Shown here: positions 1-9,008 of the stretch, one piece after another
Numbering within the stretch: the stretch's first letter is position 1
How the letters are laid out: each line of letters begins with the position of its first letter
Assembly (NCBI GenBank): GCA_913056305.1
Contig: CAJXMR010000020.1
Location: 1-44,025 of the forward strand
DNA: 44,025 nt
Source: an uncultured Ralstonia sp.
GTDB lineage: Bacteria > Pseudomonadota > Gammaproteobacteria > Burkholderiales > Burkholderiaceae
Direction: 5' to 3'
Notes under the pieces: generated by a model
Databases searched by the model: none
What the model was told of the DNA's origin: nothing
What the model saw: the letters and a program-made list of their open reading frames with translations, nothing else
Position numbers and translations under genes: made by a program

Positions 1-619
1 TTTCGCCAAAGCGCGTCTGCACGCGGCAGCCGCCGCGCTCGATGGCGGCATCGACCACCAGCGTCCAGCCGGCGGCAGCCAGTTCGGTACCGAGCACCTG
101 GCGGATCAGTTCAGCGTCGTCCTGATGGACGCGCAGCATGGCCGGCGCTGGCGCGGTGGGCCCATCGCCCAGCACTTCGCGCACCAGCGGCAGGATGCGC
201 TCGGGCTGCACATGCAGCGCCCCGCGCAAGAACTGCTGCGCCAGCTGCAACGACAGATCGACCAGCTCTTCGGCGATGGCACCATTCATCTGGCCGACGG
301 CGTCGCGCACCGATTGCATCAGCGTGGCGATCTGGCGGGCATCTTCCTCACCCTGGCGGCGGCCCTGCTCGAAGCCATCCTGGAAGCCCTGCGCGAAGCC
401 ATCGCGGCGGCCTTCATCGCGGGCGTTGGCCAGCTCCTCGTCCAGCGCGGCCTGCCATTCCTCTTCGGAGATATGCGGGTGCGCGTCTTCCGGCGGCGCA
501 ACTTCGATCGGCTCCGGCACAACTTCAACCACCGGCGCGGGCGGGCGACGGAAGTCCGCCGGCTCCCACGGCTGGCAGTCGACCAGCGTGTCGCGCGAAA
601 TGATGGGCGGGCGCGGCAT
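1..619 (-). CDS. fliH: Flagellar assembly protein FliH (partial, C-terminus beyond window)
   Basis: FliH is the cytoplasmic regulator of the export ATPase FliI and links the ATPase complex to the C-ring. About 206 residues are visible, starting MPRPPIISRDTLVDCQPWEP. A proline- and acid-rich N-terminus is followed by a charged helical stretch (EEEWQAALDEELANARDEGR) with glycine-spaced repeats such as DGFAQGFQDGFEQG, typical of the FliH coiled coil. The conserved C-terminal domain then begins (VDLSLQLAQQFLRGAL, then ERGGCRVQTRFGE) and runs off the left edge. The ATG at 617-619 is fixed by an in-frame TGA 15 nt upstream. It lies 35 nt after the fliG stop, so fliF, fliG and fliH are probably one operon, with fliI and fliJ expected next outside the window. 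Confidence 0.93.
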   Translation of the reverse strand, partial: MPRPPIISRDTLVDCQPWEPADFRRPPAPVVEVVPEPIEVAPPEDAHPHISEEEWQAALDEELANARDEGRRDGFAQGFQDGFEQGRRQGEEDARQIATLMQSVRDAVGQMNGAIAEELVDLSLQLAQQFLRGALHVQPERILPLVREVLGDGPTAPAPAMLRVHQDDAELIRQVLGTELAAAGWTLVVDAAIERGGCRVQTRFGE

Positions 620-654
620 CTCAGCGCTCCGTCAGGCCAGTGCGGGACGCGTGC

Positions 655-1647
655 TCAGACATACGCATCCTCTGCCTTGCGGCCGATGGTGATCTCGCCT
701 TCTTCGGCCAGGCGGCGGGCGACCTGCAGGATTTCCTTCTGCTGCGCCTCGACTTCCGACACCTTGACCGGGCCCAGCACTTCCAGCTCTTCCTTGAGCA
801 TCATGCCGGCACGCTGCGACATGTTGGCGAACACCTTGTCGCGGAATTCCTGCTTGGCGCCCTTGAGCGCCACCACCAGCACTTCCTGCGAGATTTCGCG
901 CAGCAACGTCTGCAGGCTGCGGTTGTCCAGGTCGATCAGGTTGTCGAACACGAACATCTTCTCGACGATGGCGTCGGCCAGTTCCGGATCGCGCGAACGC
1001 ACGCCTTCGATGACGGAGGACTCCACCACGCTCGGCACCAGGTTGAGGATTTCCGCCGCCGTGAGCACGCCGCCCATCGCGCTCTTCTTGCGATGGTCGT
1101 TGCCCGAGAGCAGCGCGGTCAGCACGTCGTTGAGTTCTTTCAGCGCGCTGGGCTGGATGCCGTCGAGCGTGGCGATGCGCAGGATGGTGTCGTTGCGCAG
1201 GCGCTCGGTGAAGTACGTCAGGATTTCCGAGGCCTGGTCGCGATCCAGGTGCACCAGGATGGTGGCGATGATCTGCGGGTGCTCGTTGCGGATCAGCTCC
1301 GCCACCGACGAGGCATCCATCCACTTCAGGCCTTCGATGCCGCTGGTGTCGCCGCCCGAGAGGATCCTGTCGATGATGTTGGCGGCGCGGTCGTCGCCCA
1401 GCGCCTTGCGGAAGACGGTGCGGATGTATTCGTTGGAGTCGACGTCCAGCGGCAGGTCTTCGGCTTCGATGAAGAAGGCGTCGAAGGCATCGAGCACGCG
1501 TTCGCGCGACACGTTCTTGAGCGCGGCCATGGTGGCGCCGAGCTTCTGCACTTCGCGCGGGCCCAGGTGCTTGAGCACCTCGGCGGCTTCGCTTTCGCCC
1601 AGCGACATCATGAGGATGGCGCTGCGTTGGAGTCCTTCGGCGCTCAT
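655..1647 (-). CDS. fliG: Flagellar motor switch protein FliG
   Basis: FliG is the rotor protein of the C-ring. It binds FliF through its N-terminus, FliM through the middle domain, and the stator MotA through charged residues of the C-terminal domain. The 330-residue product has the usual family length. Visible hallmarks are the N-terminal QRSAILMMSLGESEAAEVLKH, the middle-domain EHPQIIATILVHLDRDQASE, and the C-terminal torque helix region MFVFDNLIDLDNRSLQTLLR followed by ISQEVLVVALKG. The start codon overlaps the fliF stop as ATGA, which implies translational coupling. No truncation or odd composition is seen. Confidence 0.98.
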   Translation of the reverse strand: MSAEGLQRSAILMMSLGESEAAEVLKHLGPREVQKLGATMAALKNVSRERVLDAFDAFFIEAEDLPLDVDSNEYIRTVFRKALGDDRAANIIDRILSGGDTSGIEGLKWMDASSVAELIRNEHPQIIATILVHLDRDQASEILTYFTERLRNDTILRIATLDGIQPSALKELNDVLTALLSGNDHRKKSAMGGVLTAAEILNLVPSVVESSVIEGVRSRDPELADAIVEKMFVFDNLIDLDNRSLQTLLREISQEVLVVALKGAKQEFRDKVFANMSQRAGMMLKEELEVLGPVKVSEVEAQQKEILQVARRLAEEGEITIGRKAEDAYV

Positions 1648-3479
1648 TCGTTACTCACCCATTGCTTGATGACGGCCGCGACGGCGCGCGGGTTCTGCTG
1701 CGCGATGCGGCGCATGGTCTCGAGCTTCTTCTCGAAATCGTTGTTCTTGCTGAGTTGCGGCAGGTCGTCGGGCAGGTCGTCAATGGAGCCCAGCGCGCCG
1801 GCGATGTGGTGCGGGCCCTCCAGCCCCGGACCGGCGGCAGCCGCCGCGCCGGTGATGATCGGTGCGTTCGGGTCGTCGCCCTCGCGGCCCACAAAGGTGG
1901 GCGAAACCGGCTCGCTCTTCTTGGCGGCCGAGCGGATCAGCGGGCGGATCACCGCAAACACCAGGATCAGGAAGGCGATCGCAAGCGCCCCGTACTTGGC
2001 GGCCTGGATGCCGTACTGGACCATCTCCGGCTGCTTCCACAGCGGCAGGTCATCCTTGGCCTGCGGCAGCGTGCCCGAGAACTGGCTGTTGACCACGTTG
2101 ACGGAGTCGCCGCGCTTGGCGTCGTAGCCCACGGCGTCCTTGACCAGCGCGTTGAGCTTGGTCATCTCGGCGTCCGACAGCGGCTTCCAGGTCTTGCCGT
2201 CGCCGCGGTAGTTGACCACCACGGCCACCGAAAGGCGGCGCACGGTGCCCACGGCAGCGCGGGTGCGGCGCACGGTCTTGTCGACTTCGTAGTTGAGGGT
2301 GGTGTCGCGGGTGCTCGATTCCGTGCCGTTGCCCGTGGTCGCGCTGTTGGCGGTGGCCGCAGCCGGTTGCTGGGCGTTCGGACCATTGGCGGCCGGCTGC
2401 GAGGCCGCGGCCGGCGCCGGGGCGGTCGGCAGCATGCGCGGCGCGGTCGGCGGCTGGTTGGACAGCGCGCCCGGCACGCCGCCCTGGGCATTGGCCTTGT
2501 TCTGCGTCGATTCGCTGGTATGCGAGCTGCGCACCGCGCCGGCCGTCGGGTCCTGGTTCGGACGGTACGTCTCGGCCATCTGCTCGGTGTTGTCCAGATC
2601 CACGTCGGCCGTGACCTGCGCACGCACGTTGTCATCGCCCAGCACCGGGCCGAGGATGGCCTCGATGCGCTTGATGTAGCCCTGCTCGATTTCGCGCACG
2701 TAGTTGAGCTGGGTCGGGTCCAGCCCCGAGGCATTGTCCTGGAACGATGACGACAGCAGGCGACCGGCCTGGTCGACCACCGTCACGTTGGCCAGCGGCA
2801 GGTTGGGCACGCTGCTGGAGATCAGGTGGCCGATGGCCTGCACCTGGGAGCGGTCCAGCATGCGGCCCGGAAACAGCGTCAGCAGCACCGACGCGCTGGG
2901 CTTGGCCTGCTCGCGCACGAACACCGTGGGCTTGGAGAGCGCCAGGTGCACACGGGCGGACTGCACCTCCTGCATGGCCTGGATGGTGCGGGCCAGCTCC
3001 CCTTCCAGGGCGCGCTGGTAGTTGACTTGCTCGACAAACTGGCTGGTGCCGAACTTCTGGTTCTCCATCAGCTCGAAGCCGGCCAGGCCGCCCTTGGGCA
3101 GGCCCTGTGAGGCCAGCTTCAGGCGGGCCTCGTGCACGTTGGCCTCCGGCACCAGGATGGCGGTGCCGTGGTCGGCAAAGCGGTACGGCACGTTCATCTG
3201 CTGCAGAGCGGCGATGATGGCGCCGCCATCGCTGTCGGTCACGTTGCTGAACAACACGCGATAGTCAGGCGCCCGGCTCCACAGCGTGGCCGCGGCGATC
3301 ACGGCGACCAGCGCGGCCGCAGCGATCATCGCCAGCAAGCGCGGCGACAGGCGGCCCAGCGGCCCGAGCGCGCTCAGCGCCCCAGCGTTCTGGCGCACCA
3401 CCCCACCCTGGCCTACTGCCGGCATTTCCACCGTACCGAGCGTGTCGGCGACAGCAACCGAATCGGCTGTCGTTGGCAT
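1644..3479 (-). CDS. fliF: Flagellar MS-ring protein FliF
   Basis: FliF forms the inner-membrane MS ring on which the basal body and export gate assemble. From the chosen start it is 611 residues. Transmembrane segments lie at about residues 48-66 (LLAMIAAAALVAVIAAATLW) and 495-515 (ALAIAFLILVFAVIRPLI). A large periplasmic part contains the ring-building motif domains and a low-complexity Pro/Ala/Gln/Asn insert near residues 335-395. The C-terminal cytoplasmic tail (DDLPQLSKNNDFEKKLETMR) is the FliG-binding segment. The ATG at 3477-3479 is preferred over an in-frame start 19 codons upstream because AGGAGA stands directly before it. The gene diverges from fliE. Confidence 0.96.
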   Translation of the reverse strand: MPTTADSVAVADTLGTVEMPAVGQGGVVRQNAGALSALGPLGRLSPRLLAMIAAAALVAVIAAATLWSRAPDYRVLFSNVTDSDGGAIIAALQQMNVPYRFADHGTAILVPEANVHEARLKLASQGLPKGGLAGFELMENQKFGTSQFVEQVNYQRALEGELARTIQAMQEVQSARVHLALSKPTVFVREQAKPSASVLLTLFPGRMLDRSQVQAIGHLISSSVPNLPLANVTVVDQAGRLLSSSFQDNASGLDPTQLNYVREIEQGYIKRIEAILGPVLGDDNVRAQVTADVDLDNTEQMAETYRPNQDPTAGAVRSSHTSESTQNKANAQGGVPGALSNQPPTAPRMLPTAPAPAAASQPAANGPNAQQPAAATANSATTGNGTESSTRDTTLNYEVDKTVRRTRAAVGTVRRLSVAVVVNYRGDGKTWKPLSDAEMTKLNALVKDAVGYDAKRGDSVNVVNSQFSGTLPQAKDDLPLWKQPEMVQYGIQAAKYGALAIAFLILVFAVIRPLIRSAAKKSEPVSPTFVGREGDDPNAPIITGAAAAAGPGLEGPHHIAGALGSIDDLPDDLPQLSKNNDFEKKLETMRRIAQQNPRAVAAVIKQWVSNE

Positions 3480-3551
3480 CCCTTTCTCCTGACTGACTGC
3501 GTTGCGCGGAGCGCGCCAAACCCGGAAAACAGGCAAGGCTCCGTGTTGGCA

Positions 3552-3578
3552 TTATCGACAGCGCCCTGGCAAGCAATT
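3552..3578 (-). promoter_or_regulatory. Candidate sigma28 promoter for fliFGH
   Basis: On the minus strand the region reads AATTGCTT, 11 nt, GTCGATAA. Against the FliA consensus TAAAGTTT-N11-GCCGATAA the -10 matches 7 of 8 and the -35 only 4 of 8. It lies about 70 nt before fliF in the 240-nt divergent fliF/fliE interval. The -10 is convincing and the -35 is not, so a different sigma factor may serve this operon. I saw no clear sigma54 (GG-N10-GC type) site in the interval. Confidence 0.35.
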
Positions 3579-3719
3579 CGCCAAGAAGAGGGCCTTTTCC
3601 CGTGCTTTTGGGCGCTTGGACACCCCTGCGCCGCTGCTACCTTTGCTGCACCGTGACGCCAGACCGGCCAGAAACCGCCAGCCGGGGGGTGCCACCAACA
3701 AAAGTGGATTAGTAAGCAC

Positions 3720-4058
3720 ATGGATATCACCAACGCGAATTCCGTGGTGTCGCTGATGAACAGCATCCTGGCGCCGTCCGGCCAGGTGGGCGGCATCGGC
3801 AGCGCGGTGGGCGGCGGCGACGATGCCAAGGTCAGCGTCGACTTCGGCGCCGTGCTCAAGTCGTCACTCGACAAGGTCAACGCCTCGCAGCAGAAGGCCG
3901 AGACCGTCTCGCGCAGCTTCGAAGCCGGCAACACCGACGTCGACCTGCACGACGTGATGCTGTCGCTGCAGAAGGCCAACATCGACCTGCAGACCGCTGT
4001 CCAGGTGCGCAACAAGCTGGTCTCTGCCTACCAAAGCGTCATGAGCATGTCGATCTGA
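3720..4058 (+). CDS. fliE: Flagellar hook-basal body protein FliE (copy 1)
   Basis: FliE is the small exported adaptor between the MS ring/export gate and the proximal rod. The 112-residue product has the family's conserved C-terminal half (VDLHDVMLSLQKANIDLQTA then VQVRNKLVSAYQSVMSM). Its position divergent from fliFGH is the usual ancestral place for fliE. A second, similar fliE lies at 15423-15752. The two proteins are nearly identical in the N-terminal 15 residues and the last 75, and differ mainly in a Gly-rich linker around residues 20-36, where this copy is three residues longer. The ribosome-binding site is weak. Confidence 0.95.
   Translation: MDITNANSVVSLMNSILAPSGQVGGIGSAVGGGDDAKVSVDFGAVLKSSLDKVNASQQKAETVSRSFEAGNTDVDLHDVMLSLQKANIDLQTAVQVRNKLVSAYQSVMSMSI
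3963..3997 (+). repeat. 35-bp exact direct repeat, copy 1 (inside fliE copy 1)
   Basis: This stretch, beginning TCGCTGCAGAAGGCC, is identical to 15657-15691 in the second fliE. It is the longest exact match I found between the two genes, which are about 87% identical over their last 220 nt by eye. The two copies lie 11.7 kb apart in direct orientation and bracket the glycan genes. Confidence 0.85.
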
Positions 4059-4085
4059 CGTGCGCTGCCCGCGCGCCTTCCGATC

Positions 4086-4106
4086 TTGCCCCTGGTTGTC
4101 GGGCAA
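4086..4106 (+). terminator. Weak hairpin after fliE copy 1
   Basis: TTGCCC and GGGCAA form a 6-bp stem around a 9-nt loop, 27 nt after the fliE stop. There is no T-run, so it is at best an attenuator or RNA 3'-end stabiliser. Read-through from fliE into the glycan genes seems likely, as no other clear promoter is visible before 4188. Confidence 0.3.
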
Positions 4107-4187
4107 TCCGCGCCGCGCTGACGGGTGGGCGGACGATTGGCAAACGCGGTGCGCAACGCACGCCAGCCCAAGCCATTGAGAGCCCGC

Positions 4188-5333
4188 ATGTCAAAACACG
4201 CCAAGCATCACGCTCGACCCTCGACTCGACCAGCGACCCGGCCCGCAGCTCGTACGGACATCGCGTTGGTTGTCATTGCCCGCAACGAGGCGTCCTGCAT
4301 CGAACGCTGCCTGCTGAGCGCCAAGCCCCATGTCGACCGCATGGTCGTGCTCGACACCGGCTCGACCGACGACACCGTTGCCATTGCCCGCGCGTGCGGC
4401 GCCCAGGTGCACCACTTCACCTGGATCGACGATTTCTCCGCCGCCCGCAATGCTGCGCTGGAGAAGGCCGATGCCGACTGGAACCTGATCCTGGACGCGG
4501 ACGAATGGCTCGAGGCCGGCGTGGAAGAGCTGCGCACCGCCTGCACCTTCGGTCCGCTGCTGGGCGTGGTATGCGTGCGCAGCGAGTACGACATCTCCGG
4601 CGCGGTGGAGCAGACCAACACCTGGATTCCGCGCCTGCTGCCGCGCGGCGTACGGTACGAGGGGCGCGTGCATGAACAGCCGGTGGCGTCATTGCAGCGG
4701 GTCCGGCTGCCGCTGGTACTCGGGCACGACGGCTATCTGAATGCCAAGCTGGACAAGAAACGCGACCGCAATGCAACGCTGCTGCACGAAGAGCTGGCCC
4801 AGCGCCCGGACGACCCCTACCTGCTGTACCAGCTCGGCAAGGACACAGAAGTCAACAGCAAGGACTTCGCCCGCGCCGCGGATTTCTACCTGCAGGCATT
4901 CGAGCGCGCGCCGCAAACCGTGCCATACCGCCACGACCTTTGCATCCGGCTGCTGTTCTGCCTAGCCAAGTCCGACCGCCTGGAGCAGGCCATCGCCCTG
5001 GCGGGCGAATGGATGGAGGTGTGGGCGGAATCGCCCGACTACTTCTTCATGCTGGGCCACCTGATGTTCGACTCGGCGGTCAAGCACCCCGCGCAGGCCG
5101 AGCAGCAGTGGCTGCCGATGGCCGAACAGGCCTTCCTGCGCGCCCTGGAGATCGGCGACAAGCCCAAGCTCGACGACAGCGTGTTCGGGCGCGGCAGCTT
5201 CGCGGCCGCCGAGAACCTGTCGATCATCTACAAGGCGCGCAGCAACACGCTCTCGCTCAAGGCCGACCAGTATTTCCAGCTTGCCAAGCAGCTGAAGGAA
5301 AAAGCGGCCGGGCCAACGATCCAATCCGCATAG
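4188..5333 (+). CDS. Family-2 glycosyltransferase with TPR-like C-terminus (copy 1), probable flagellin glycosyltransferase
   Basis: This 381-residue soluble enzyme has an N-terminal GT-A fold at about residues 20-120 ([27 protein letters not shown], and the metal/nucleotide motif LDADEW). The all-helical C-terminal half carries TPR-like repeats ([20 protein letters not shown], then [14 protein letters not shown]). No membrane segment is present. The ATG at 4188 is chosen because the first 20 codons are basic and unstructured and the upstream in-frame extension is not protein-like. A paralogue at 16902-18005 is roughly 60-65% identical by eye. The position between fliE and nucleotide-sugar genes, together with the soluble architecture, suggests transfer to flagellin in the cytoplasm. 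The acceptor and sugar are inferred, not shown. Confidence 0.85.
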   Translation: MSKHAKHHARPSTRPATRPAARTDIALVVIARNEASCIERCLLSAKPHVDRMVVLDTGSTDDTVAIARACGAQVHHFTWIDDFSAARNAALEKADADWNLILDADEWLEAGVEELRTACTFGPLLGVVCVRSEYDISGAVEQTNTWIPRLLPRGVRYEGRVHEQPVASLQRVRLPLVLGHDGYLNAKLDKKRDRNATLLHEELAQRPDDPYLLYQLGKDTEVNSKDFARAADFYLQAFERAPQTVPYRHDLCIRLLFCLAKSDRLEQAIALAGEWMEVWAESPDYFFMLGHLMFDSAVKHPAQAEQQWLPMAEQAFLRALEIGDKPKLDDSVFGRGSFAAAENLSIIYKARSNTLSLKADQYFQLAKQLKEKAAGPTIQSA

Positions 5334-5337
5334 TCCA

Positions 5338-6111
5338 ATGAAAACAGTCATCCTGGCCGGTGGCCTGGGCACGCGCATCAGCGAAGAGTCCCACCTGAAG
5401 CCCAAACCGATGATCGAGATCGGGGGGCGCCCGATCCTGTGGCACATCATGAAGATCTACGCGGCCCACGGCATCAACGACTTCATCGTCTGCCTCGGCT
5501 ACAAGGGCTACGTGATCAAGGAATACTTCGCCAACTACTTCCTGCACATGTCGGACGTGACCTTCGACATGTCCAAGAACGCGGTGACGGTGCATGAGCA
5601 GCACGCCGAGCCCTGGCGCATCACGCTGGTGGATACCGGCGAGCATTCGCTCACGGGCGGGCGGCTCAAGCGTGTCGCCCCGTACCTCGACAAGAACGAG
5701 CCGTTCTGCTTCACCTACGGCGACGGTGTGTCCGACATCGACATCAGCGCCAAGATCGCCTTCCACCGCGAGCACGGCAAGCTCGCCACCGTGACGGCGG
5801 TACAGCCGCCCGGCCGCTACGGCATGCTGCAGCGTGAGGGCGCGCGCGTCACCGGCTTCCTGGAAAAACCGCCCGGCGACGGCGGCCACTGGATCAACGG
5901 TGGCTTCTTCGTGCTGGAGCCGGCGGTGCTCGACTACATCGACGGCGATCACACCTCCTGGGAAGACACCCCGCTGTGCCGCCTGGCCGACCTCGGGCAG
6001 CTGAACACCTTCGAGCACAACGGCTTCTGGCAGCCGATGGACACGATGCGAGACAAGACCAGCCTCGAAGCCCTGTGGCAGTCGGGGAACGCACCATGGA
6101 AGACGTGGTGA
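5338..6111 (+). CDS. rfbF: Glucose-1-phosphate cytidylyltransferase
   Basis: The enzyme makes CDP-glucose from CTP and glucose 1-phosphate, the entry step to CDP-6-deoxy sugars. At 257 residues it has the expected length. It begins with the nucleotidyltransferase signature [20 protein letters not shown] followed by [19 protein letters not shown], where the Lys is the phosphate-binding one. Family motifs [15 protein letters not shown] and FLEKP, and the closing region [13 protein letters not shown], are also present. It starts 4 nt after the glycosyltransferase stop and overlaps the dehydratase gene by 16 nt, so it belongs to the operon. Confidence 0.95.
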   Translation: MKTVILAGGLGTRISEESHLKPKPMIEIGGRPILWHIMKIYAAHGINDFIVCLGYKGYVIKEYFANYFLHMSDVTFDMSKNAVTVHEQHAEPWRITLVDTGEHSLTGGRLKRVAPYLDKNEPFCFTYGDGVSDIDISAKIAFHREHGKLATVTAVQPPGRYGMLQREGARVTGFLEKPPGDGGHWINGGFFVLEPAVLDYIDGDHTSWEDTPLCRLADLGQLNTFEHNGFWQPMDTMRDKTSLEALWQSGNAPWKTW

Positions 6112-7205
6112 AGCCCAGCTCCGCCGCCTGGGCAGGCCGGCGCGTCTTCCTGACCGGGCATACCGGCTTCAAGGGCAGCTGGCTGGCACTGTGGCTGCGC
6201 CAGCTCGGCGCCGAGGTCCACGGCTACAGCCTGGCACCGGCAACCACCCCCAGCCTGTTCAGCGTGGCTGGCGTGGAGTCCACCCTGTCCGGTCACACGC
6301 TGGCCGACATCCGCGACGCCAGCCGCCTGTCCGAGGCCATGGCGGCGGCCCGGCCCGATGTCGTCTTCCACCTCGCGGCGCAGCCGCTGGTGCGCGCGTC
6401 GTACCAGGACCCGGCCCACACTTATTCCACCAACGTGATGGGCACGGTGAACGTGCTGGAGGCCGCCCGCGCCTGCAGCGGCGTGTCCGCCATCGTGGTG
6501 GCCACCACCGACAAGTGCTACGACAACCGCGAGTGGGCCTGGGGCTACCGCGAGACCGACGCGCTGGGCGGCCATGACCCGTACAGCGCCTCCAAGGCCT
6601 GCACCGAACTGGTGGCCGCGAGCTATTGGCGCGCCTTCTTTGCCAATGCGAATGGCCCGCTGCTGGCGACGGCCCGCGCGGGCAACGTGATCGGCGGTGG
6701 TGACTGGTCCGAAGACCGGCTGATCCCCGATGCCGAGCGCGCCGTGAGCGCCAAGACGCCGCTCGTCATCCGCGCGCCGCACGCGACCCGGCCGTGGCAG
6801 CACGTGCTGGAATGCCTGAACGGCTACCTCATGCTGGCCGAGCGCCTGCTGGCGGGCGATGCCGCCTGCGCCAAGGCGTGGAATTTCGGCCCCGACACGC
6901 ATGGCGCGCGTTCGGTCGAGCAGATCCTGCACGGCCTGCAGCGCCACTGGCCCGAACTTGCCTGGCAGCTGGCCGACGACGCGCACCTTGCGCCGCACGA
7001 AGCCGGCTTCCTGCACCTGGATGCCAGCCAGGCGCGCCAGCAATTGGGTTGGCGCACGGTCTGGCCGCTCGACACCGCGCTCGGCGAGACCGCCGGCTGG
7101 TATCAGCAACTGCGCCATGGCCTCGCCGATGCGCGATCGCTGTGCGAAGCCCAGATCGCACGCTTCACGCAAGCGACGCAGATCGATAAGGCGGTGCATG
7201 CATGA
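6096..7205 (+). CDS. rfbG: CDP-glucose 4,6-dehydratase
   Basis: This short-chain dehydrogenase converts CDP-glucose to CDP-4-keto-6-deoxyglucose. The 369-residue product has the NAD motif [14 protein letters not shown] near the N-terminus. The active-site Tyr-x3-Lys is YSASK within [15 protein letters not shown], and the substrate-pocket motifs [11 protein letters not shown] and [11 protein letters not shown] are present. The ATG at 6096 gives the family length, and a GTG four codons later is the alternative. The reading frame overlaps rfbF and its stop overlaps the next start (ATGA). Its product could feed C3/C5 epimerisation, C-methylation and C4 amination by the next three genes. Confidence 0.95.
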   Translation: MEDVVKPSSAAWAGRRVFLTGHTGFKGSWLALWLRQLGAEVHGYSLAPATTPSLFSVAGVESTLSGHTLADIRDASRLSEAMAAARPDVVFHLAAQPLVRASYQDPAHTYSTNVMGTVNVLEAARACSGVSAIVVATTDKCYDNREWAWGYRETDALGGHDPYSASKACTELVAASYWRAFFANANGPLLATARAGNVIGGGDWSEDRLIPDAERAVSAKTPLVIRAPHATRPWQHVLECLNGYLMLAERLLAGDAACAKAWNFGPDTHGARSVEQILHGLQRHWPELAWQLADDAHLAPHEAGFLHLDASQARQQLGWRTVWPLDTALGETAGWYQQLRHGLADARSLCEAQIARFTQATQIDKAVHA

Positions 7206-7762
7206 GCCGCCTGACGCTTGCGCAAACGCCCCTGGCCGGGCTCTATGAAGTCAGCCGGCACTTGCTGACCGACGAGCGCGGCTTCTTCGCGCGCCTGTTC
7301 TGCGCGCAAGAACTGGCGCCGTACGGTTTTGAACCGGCCGTCGCGCAGATCAACCATTCCCACACCCGCCACACCGGCACGATCCGCGGCCTGCATTTCC
7401 AACATCCGCCGCATGCGGAAGCCAAGCTGGTGACGTGCGTGCGGGGCCGGGTGTTCGACGTGGCGGTGGACCTGCGCCGCGGCTCCCCGACCTTCCTGCA
7501 CTGGCACGCGGTGGAGCTGTCCGCCGAACGGCACAACAGCCTGCTGATCCCGCCCGGGTTTGCCCACGGTTTCCAGACCCTGGAAGACGATTGCGAACTG
7601 ATCTACCTGCACTCCACGCCCTATGCGGCCGGTGCCGAGGGGGGCCTGCACCCGCTGGACAACGCACTGGCCATCGCCTGGCCGCAGGCCATGACCGCCT
7701 GCTCGGAGCGCGACCGCCAACACCCGGCGCTGACAGACGCATTCACTGGACTCAACGTATGA
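7202..7762 (+). CDS. dTDP-4-dehydrorhamnose 3,5-epimerase family protein, probably acting on CDP-4-keto-6-deoxyhexose
   Basis: The 186-residue cupin matches RmlC-type epimerases: HTGTIRGLHFQ (catalytic His), AKLVTCVRGRVFDVAVDLR, RGSPTFLHWHAVELSA, LLIPPGFAHGFQTL, and a conserved Asp in the C-terminal HPLDNALAIAWP. No dTDP-glucose pathway genes are in the cluster and rfbF and rfbG stand directly upstream. A CDP-linked 4-keto sugar is therefore the likelier substrate, with epimerisation at C3, C5 or both. Adjacency to a C3-methyltransferase-like gene also fits, since C3/C5 enolisation is chemically related. Start and stop overlap both neighbours by 4 nt. The exact stereochemistry cannot be read from sequence. 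Confidence 0.85.
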   Translation: MSRLTLAQTPLAGLYEVSRHLLTDERGFFARLFCAQELAPYGFEPAVAQINHSHTRHTGTIRGLHFQHPPHAEAKLVTCVRGRVFDVAVDLRRGSPTFLHWHAVELSAERHNSLLIPPGFAHGFQTLEDDCELIYLHSTPYAAGAEGGLHPLDNALAIAWPQAMTACSERDRQHPALTDAFTGLNV

Positions 7763-9000
7763 ATTGCCGCCACTGCGCCACCCCGCTGCATCTGCCGCTG
7801 ATTGACCTCGGCACGGCGCCGCCGTCCAACTCGTACCTGGAGGCCGGCACGCTGGACCAGCCCGAGCAGCGCTACCCGCTGCGCGTGATGGTGTGCGAGC
7901 ACTGCTGGCTGACGCAGACCGAAGACTTCGCCCGCGCGGACACCTTCTTCAACGCGGACTACGCCTACTTCAGCGCCTACTCGGCCAGCTGGCTGCAGCA
8001 CGCCGAGCGCTACGTCGCCGACATGCGCGCGCGCTTTGGCCTCGGGGCGCATAGCGTGGTGGCCGAAGTGGCCGCCAACGACGGCTACCTGTTGCAGTAC
8101 GTGCGTACGCGCGACATCCCCTGCTACGGCGTCGAGCCGACCGCCAGCACCGCCGCCGCCGCCCGCGAGCGCGGCATCGACATCGTCGAGGATTTCTTTG
8201 GCGTGCGACTGGCCACGGAACTGGCCAAGGCCGGTCGGCAGGCGGACCTGATCGCCGCCAACAACGTGCTTGCGCACGTGCCCGACATCAACGATTTCGT
8301 GCGGGGGTTTTCCCTGCTGCTCAAGCCGCAAGGCGTGGCCACCTTCGAGTTTCCGCAGTTGCGCAGCCTGGTGGAGGGCATGCAGTTCGACACCGTCTAC
8401 CACGAGCATTTTTCGTATCTGTCGCTGACCGCGGTCAATCACATCTTTGCCGCCAACGGCTTGCAGGTCTTCGACGTGCAGACGCTGCCCACCCACGGCG
8501 GCAGCCTGCGCGTGTTTGCGCAGCGCGCCGACACCGGCCAGCACGCCATCGCGCCCGTGGTGGCCGAAATGCTGGCCAAGGAAGAAGCCGTCGGCATCAC
8601 CCGCCGCGCGTACTACCTGGACTTGCAGCGGCAGGCGGAGCGGATCAGGCAGGACCTCGTCGCCTGGCTGGCCGACTGCCGCCAGCAGGGGCTGCGCGTG
8701 GCCGGCTACGGCGCCGCCGCCAAGGGCAACACGCTGCTGAATTTTGCGGGCATCACCAGTGAGCTGCTGCCGTATGTGGTCGACCGCAACCCGGCCAAGC
8801 AGGGCAAGTTCCTGCCCGGCAGCCGCATTCCCATCCTGGGTGAAGACCACTTGCGCCAGGACAAGCCCGACGTGGTGCTGCTACTGCCCTGGAACCTGAA
8901 AGCGGAACTCGCCCAGCAACTCGCCTATGTTGGGGAATGGGGCGGCCGCCTGGCCGTGGCCGTACCCCAGATCGAGCAGATCGAATGGGTACAGGCATAG
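7759..9000 (+). CDS. TylC3/TcaB9-like sugar C-methyltransferase
   Basis: The 413-residue protein has the three-part layout of NDP-sugar C3-methyltransferases. First is an N-terminal zinc site (Cys3, Cys6, Cys46, Cys49) followed by FFNADYAYFSAYSASW. Second is a SAM-binding Rossmann domain (VVAEVAANDGYLLQY near 100-114, and NNVLAHVPDINDFV). Third is a second Rossmann-like C-terminal domain (GYGAAAKGNTLLNFAG, then YVVDRNPAKQGKFLPGSRIP). The catalytic segment YHEHFSYLS (Tyr214, Glu216, His217) corresponds to the Tyr/Glu/His set known for TcaB9. Such enzymes add a methyl carbon to C3 of 4-keto-6-deoxy sugars, giving branched sugars. Its place after rfbF, rfbG and the epimerase supports a CDP-linked substrate. 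The substrate assignment is inferred. Confidence 0.88.
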   Translation: MNCRHCATPLHLPLIDLGTAPPSNSYLEAGTLDQPEQRYPLRVMVCEHCWLTQTEDFARADTFFNADYAYFSAYSASWLQHAERYVADMRARFGLGAHSVVAEVAANDGYLLQYVRTRDIPCYGVEPTASTAAAARERGIDIVEDFFGVRLATELAKAGRQADLIAANNVLAHVPDINDFVRGFSLLLKPQGVATFEFPQLRSLVEGMQFDTVYHEHFSYLSLTAVNHIFAANGLQVFDVQTLPTHGGSLRVFAQRADTGQHAIAPVVAEMLAKEEAVGITRRAYYLDLQRQAERIRQDLVAWLADCRQQGLRVAGYGAAAKGNTLLNFAGITSELLPYVVDRNPAKQGKFLPGSRIPILGEDHLRQDKPDVVLLLPWNLKAELAQQLAYVGEWGGRLAVAVPQIEQIEWVQA

Positions 9001-9008
9001 GAGGCGCC

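Noticed and set aside
125-2127. Long plus-strand open frames across fliH, fliG and fliF (514 and 495 codons)
   Set aside because: They lie antisense to clearly conserved flagellar genes and have the His/Arg/Ala-rich composition of GC-rich shadow frames.
3480-3719. Sigma54 promoter or FlhDC box between fliF and fliE
   Set aside because: No GG-N10-GC site with adequate flanks and no paired FlhDC-like dyad could be recognised by eye.
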